Assembly (NCBI GenBank): GCA_017378975.1 | Contig: JAFNXT010000012.1 | Coordinates: 1-6,260 of the forward strand | Length of the DNA: 6,260 nt | From: Oscillospiraceae bacterium | GTDB taxonomy: Bacteria; Bacillota; Clostridia; Oscillospirales; Oscillospiraceae | Direction: 5' to 3' | Shown here: positions 4,758 to 6,260 of the stretch, piece after piece | How positions within the stretch are numbered: the stretch's first letter is position 1 | Layout: each line of letters begins with the position of its first letter | Position numbers and translations under genes: made by a program | The notes under the pieces: model-generated | What the model was told of the DNA's origin: nothing | Database searches by the model: none | Seen by the model: the letters and a program-made list of their open reading frames with translations, nothing else

Positions 4758-6260
4758 TTGCGTAGACCCATACCCATTTTCTATAACGCCCTGATGCTCA
4801 CAGGAGCCGATCTGTTGCTCCGACTGATCTCCACCGCCTTTCAGGTATTCCTGTCCGGCACCATCGGAGCCGCCGGGATCGGCCTTCTGCAACTGGTCCT
4901 TTCCGTAGGCGGTCTCACCGTCACCGCCGGCATGGCAGGGATCCGCACCGCCACCATGTACCTGACCGCCCACCAGCTTGGCCGGGACAAGCCCGGCGGC
5001 GTGATCTGGATCCTCTCCGGCGCTTGCGGCTACAGTCTTCTTTGCAGTGCCGCCGTGGGAGCCTCCGTCTATGTGCTTGCGCCCCTGATCGCCGCCCGTT
5101 GGATCGGAGCCCCCACAGCGGTCCACGCTGTCCGGCTTCTGGCGGCCTTCCTTCCGGTGTCCTGCCTGTGTGGGGTCATGACCGGCTATTTCACCGCCGC
5201 CGCCCGGATCGGGACCTTGGCCACGGTGGAGGTGACAGAACGCCTTTGCTCCATGGCCGTCACCGTAGTCGCCCTCCGCTTCTGGGCAGGCACAGACCCC
5301 GGTAAAGCCTGTGTGGCAGTGATCTGCGGAAGCTGTGTGGGCTCCGTCCTGACGCTCCTGTGCCTCGTGTCTCTGCGGCTCCGGGAACGACCGCCCCGTG
5401 GTCCCCGTCTGCCGGTGGTCCGTCCCATGCTTTCCGCCGCTCTGCCTCTGGCCCTTGGGGATGATCTGAAGGTCGGGATCAATACGCTGGAAAATCTGAT
5501 GGTCCCCCGCCGTCTGGCCCTGTATCACGGAGCGGAAGACCCTCTGGCCCTCTTCGGCACCGTCTGCGGCATGGTCTTCCCTGTCCTCATGTTCCCGGCG
5601 GCGATCCTTTTCGGCCTGACGGAGCTGCTGATCCCGGAGATGGCCCGCTGTGCCGCCGCCGGGAGCCGGGACCGGATCTCCTACCTGACCCGACGTACCC
5701 TCCGCACCGCCCTACTCTACGGAGCCTGCAGCGGCAGTATCCTCTACCTGATCGCCCCGGAGCTGTGCATGGCACTCTACGACAGTCCCGAAGCCGGGAT
5801 CCATCTTCGCCGCTTCGCCACCCTCACCGTCATGCTCTATTGCGACATCGTCACCGACGCCATGATCAAGGGACTGGGTCAGCAGAAGATCTCCGTCCGC
5901 TATAACATCCTGACCTCCGCCATGGACGTAGCCCTGCTGTTCCTCCTGCTGCCTACCTACGGCATGGAAGGATATTTCTTCAGCTTCCTGATCACCCACC
6001 TGATCAACTTCGCCCTGAGCCTGCGCCGCCTGCTGAAGATCACCGGCCACCGCATCTCCCTCCACATCCCCCTTCTGACCCTGACCACCACGATCCTCTC
6101 GGTCTACCTGTCCCTCCCCCTCCCCTCTCCCACCCTCAGGATCTGCGCCTTCCTCCCCCTCCTCCTGAGCCTGCTGACCCTTACCGGCGTACTTTCCAAG
6201 GAAGACCTCCAATGGCTCCAAAATCTCCTGAAACGCCCCTCCGCCACACCCGTAGCCGCG
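4758..6260 (+). CDS. SpoVB/MurJ-like (MOP superfamily) flippase, 3' end cut by window edge
   Basis: A polytopic membrane protein of the oligosaccharide-flippase type (Polysacc_synt / SpoVB group), expected to move a lipid-linked glycan across the cytoplasmic membrane. The frame is open for 501 codons with no stop; SpoVB-type proteins are about 510-550 residues, so nearly all is present. I see about 13-14 hydrophobic segments, for example near 10-33, 82-110, 186-206, 263-290, 314-335, 384-401, 404-423 and 436-478. Family-like stretches are ENLMVPRRL (245-253), GMVFPVLMFPAAIL (271-284), ELLIPEMAR (289-297) and KGLGQQKISVRYNI (371-384). The start is TTG 4758, because AAGGAGG sits 9 nt before it and the first helix follows at once; the first in-frame ATG (4794) would cut into that helix and has no ribosome site. 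Substrate is unknown: sporulation cortex, lipid II or other polysaccharide are all possible. It is divergent from clpB. Confidence 0.9.
   Translation, partial: MRRPIPIFYNALMLTGADLLLRLISTAFQVFLSGTIGAAGIGLLQLVLSVGGLTVTAGMAGIRTATMYLTAHQLGRDKPGGVIWILSGACGYSLLCSAAVGASVYVLAPLIAARWIGAPTAVHAVRLLAAFLPVSCLCGVMTGYFTAAARIGTLATVEVTERLCSMAVTVVALRFWAGTDPGKACVAVICGSCVGSVLTLLCLVSLRLRERPPRGPRLPVVRPMLSAALPLALGDDLKVGINTLENLMVPRRLALYHGAEDPLALFGTVCGMVFPVLMFPAAILFGLTELLIPEMARCAAAGSRDRISYLTRRTLRTALLYGACSGSILYLIAPELCMALYDSPEAGIHLRRFATLTVMLYCDIVTDAMIKGLGQQKISVRYNILTSAMDVALLFLLLPTYGMEGYFFSFLITHLINFALSLRRLLKITGHRISLHIPLLTLTTTILSVYLSLPLPSPTLRICAFLPLLLSLLTLTGVLSKEDLQWLQNLLKRPSATPVAA

Noticed and set aside
4680..5528. 282-codon minus-strand frame, Gly/Asp/His-rich
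   Set aside because: It is antisense to the flippase, whose frame has clear membrane segments, a ribosome site and family motifs.
5712..6221. 169-codon minus-strand frame rich in Glu, Gly and Gln
   Set aside because: It is the complement of Leu/Pro-rich flippase helices and shows no domain.
1..6260. Search for CRISPR arrays, tRNA/rRNA genes, insertion sequences and defence or toxin systems
   Set aside because: No regularly spaced repeats, cloverleaf, transposase motifs or such gene families were seen; the content is housekeeping genes plus repeat-rich gaps.

Overview
This window looks like ordinary chromosomal DNA of a GC-rich, low-complexity-intergenic Firmicute, most likely a clostridial gut anaerobe of the Oscillospiraceae type. 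The support is: a MurC of the clostridial sequence variety, a ClpB gene controlled by a perfect CIRCE operator (HrcA system), a SpoVB-like flippase, strong purine-rich Shine-Dalgarno sites, and short dispersed intergenic repeats of the kind common in these genomes. The taxonomic placement is an inference from family resemblance, not from a search.

Layout. Positions 1-1199 (minus strand) hold the first 399 codons of murC, UDP-N-acetylmuramate--L-alanine ligase; its C-terminus lies beyond the left edge. Positions 1200-1598 are a noncoding gap with the murC promoter and three different short repeats or palindromes. Positions 1599-4187 (minus strand) hold a complete clpB, the disaggregase chaperone, with ribosome binding site, CIRCE operator and sigma-A type promoter all readable directly upstream (4196-4278). 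Positions 4279-4757 are a second noncoding gap, AT-rich in its first half, with a possible plus-strand promoter, an 18-bp hairpin, a second copy of the repeat seen near 1383, and further palindromes. Positions 4758-6260 (plus strand) hold a TTG-started multi-membrane-span flippase of the SpoVB/MurJ (MOP) superfamily, still open after 501 codons at the right edge.

The two large real genes at the edges are cut by the window, so neither has both ends here. MurC (cytoplasmic peptidoglycan precursor synthesis) and the flippase (probable export of a lipid-linked glycan) may both serve the envelope, but they are on opposite strands with clpB between them and do not form an operon. clpB is a heat-shock unit of its own. 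I found no sign of a mobile element, CRISPR array, RNA gene or novel multi-gene system. The points worth a second look are in the noncoding DNA: the exact CIRCE placement on clpB, the strand-biased hairpin at 4495-4537, the interrupted second repeat copy, and two Shine-Dalgarno sites that each have a perfectly complementary partner nearby.
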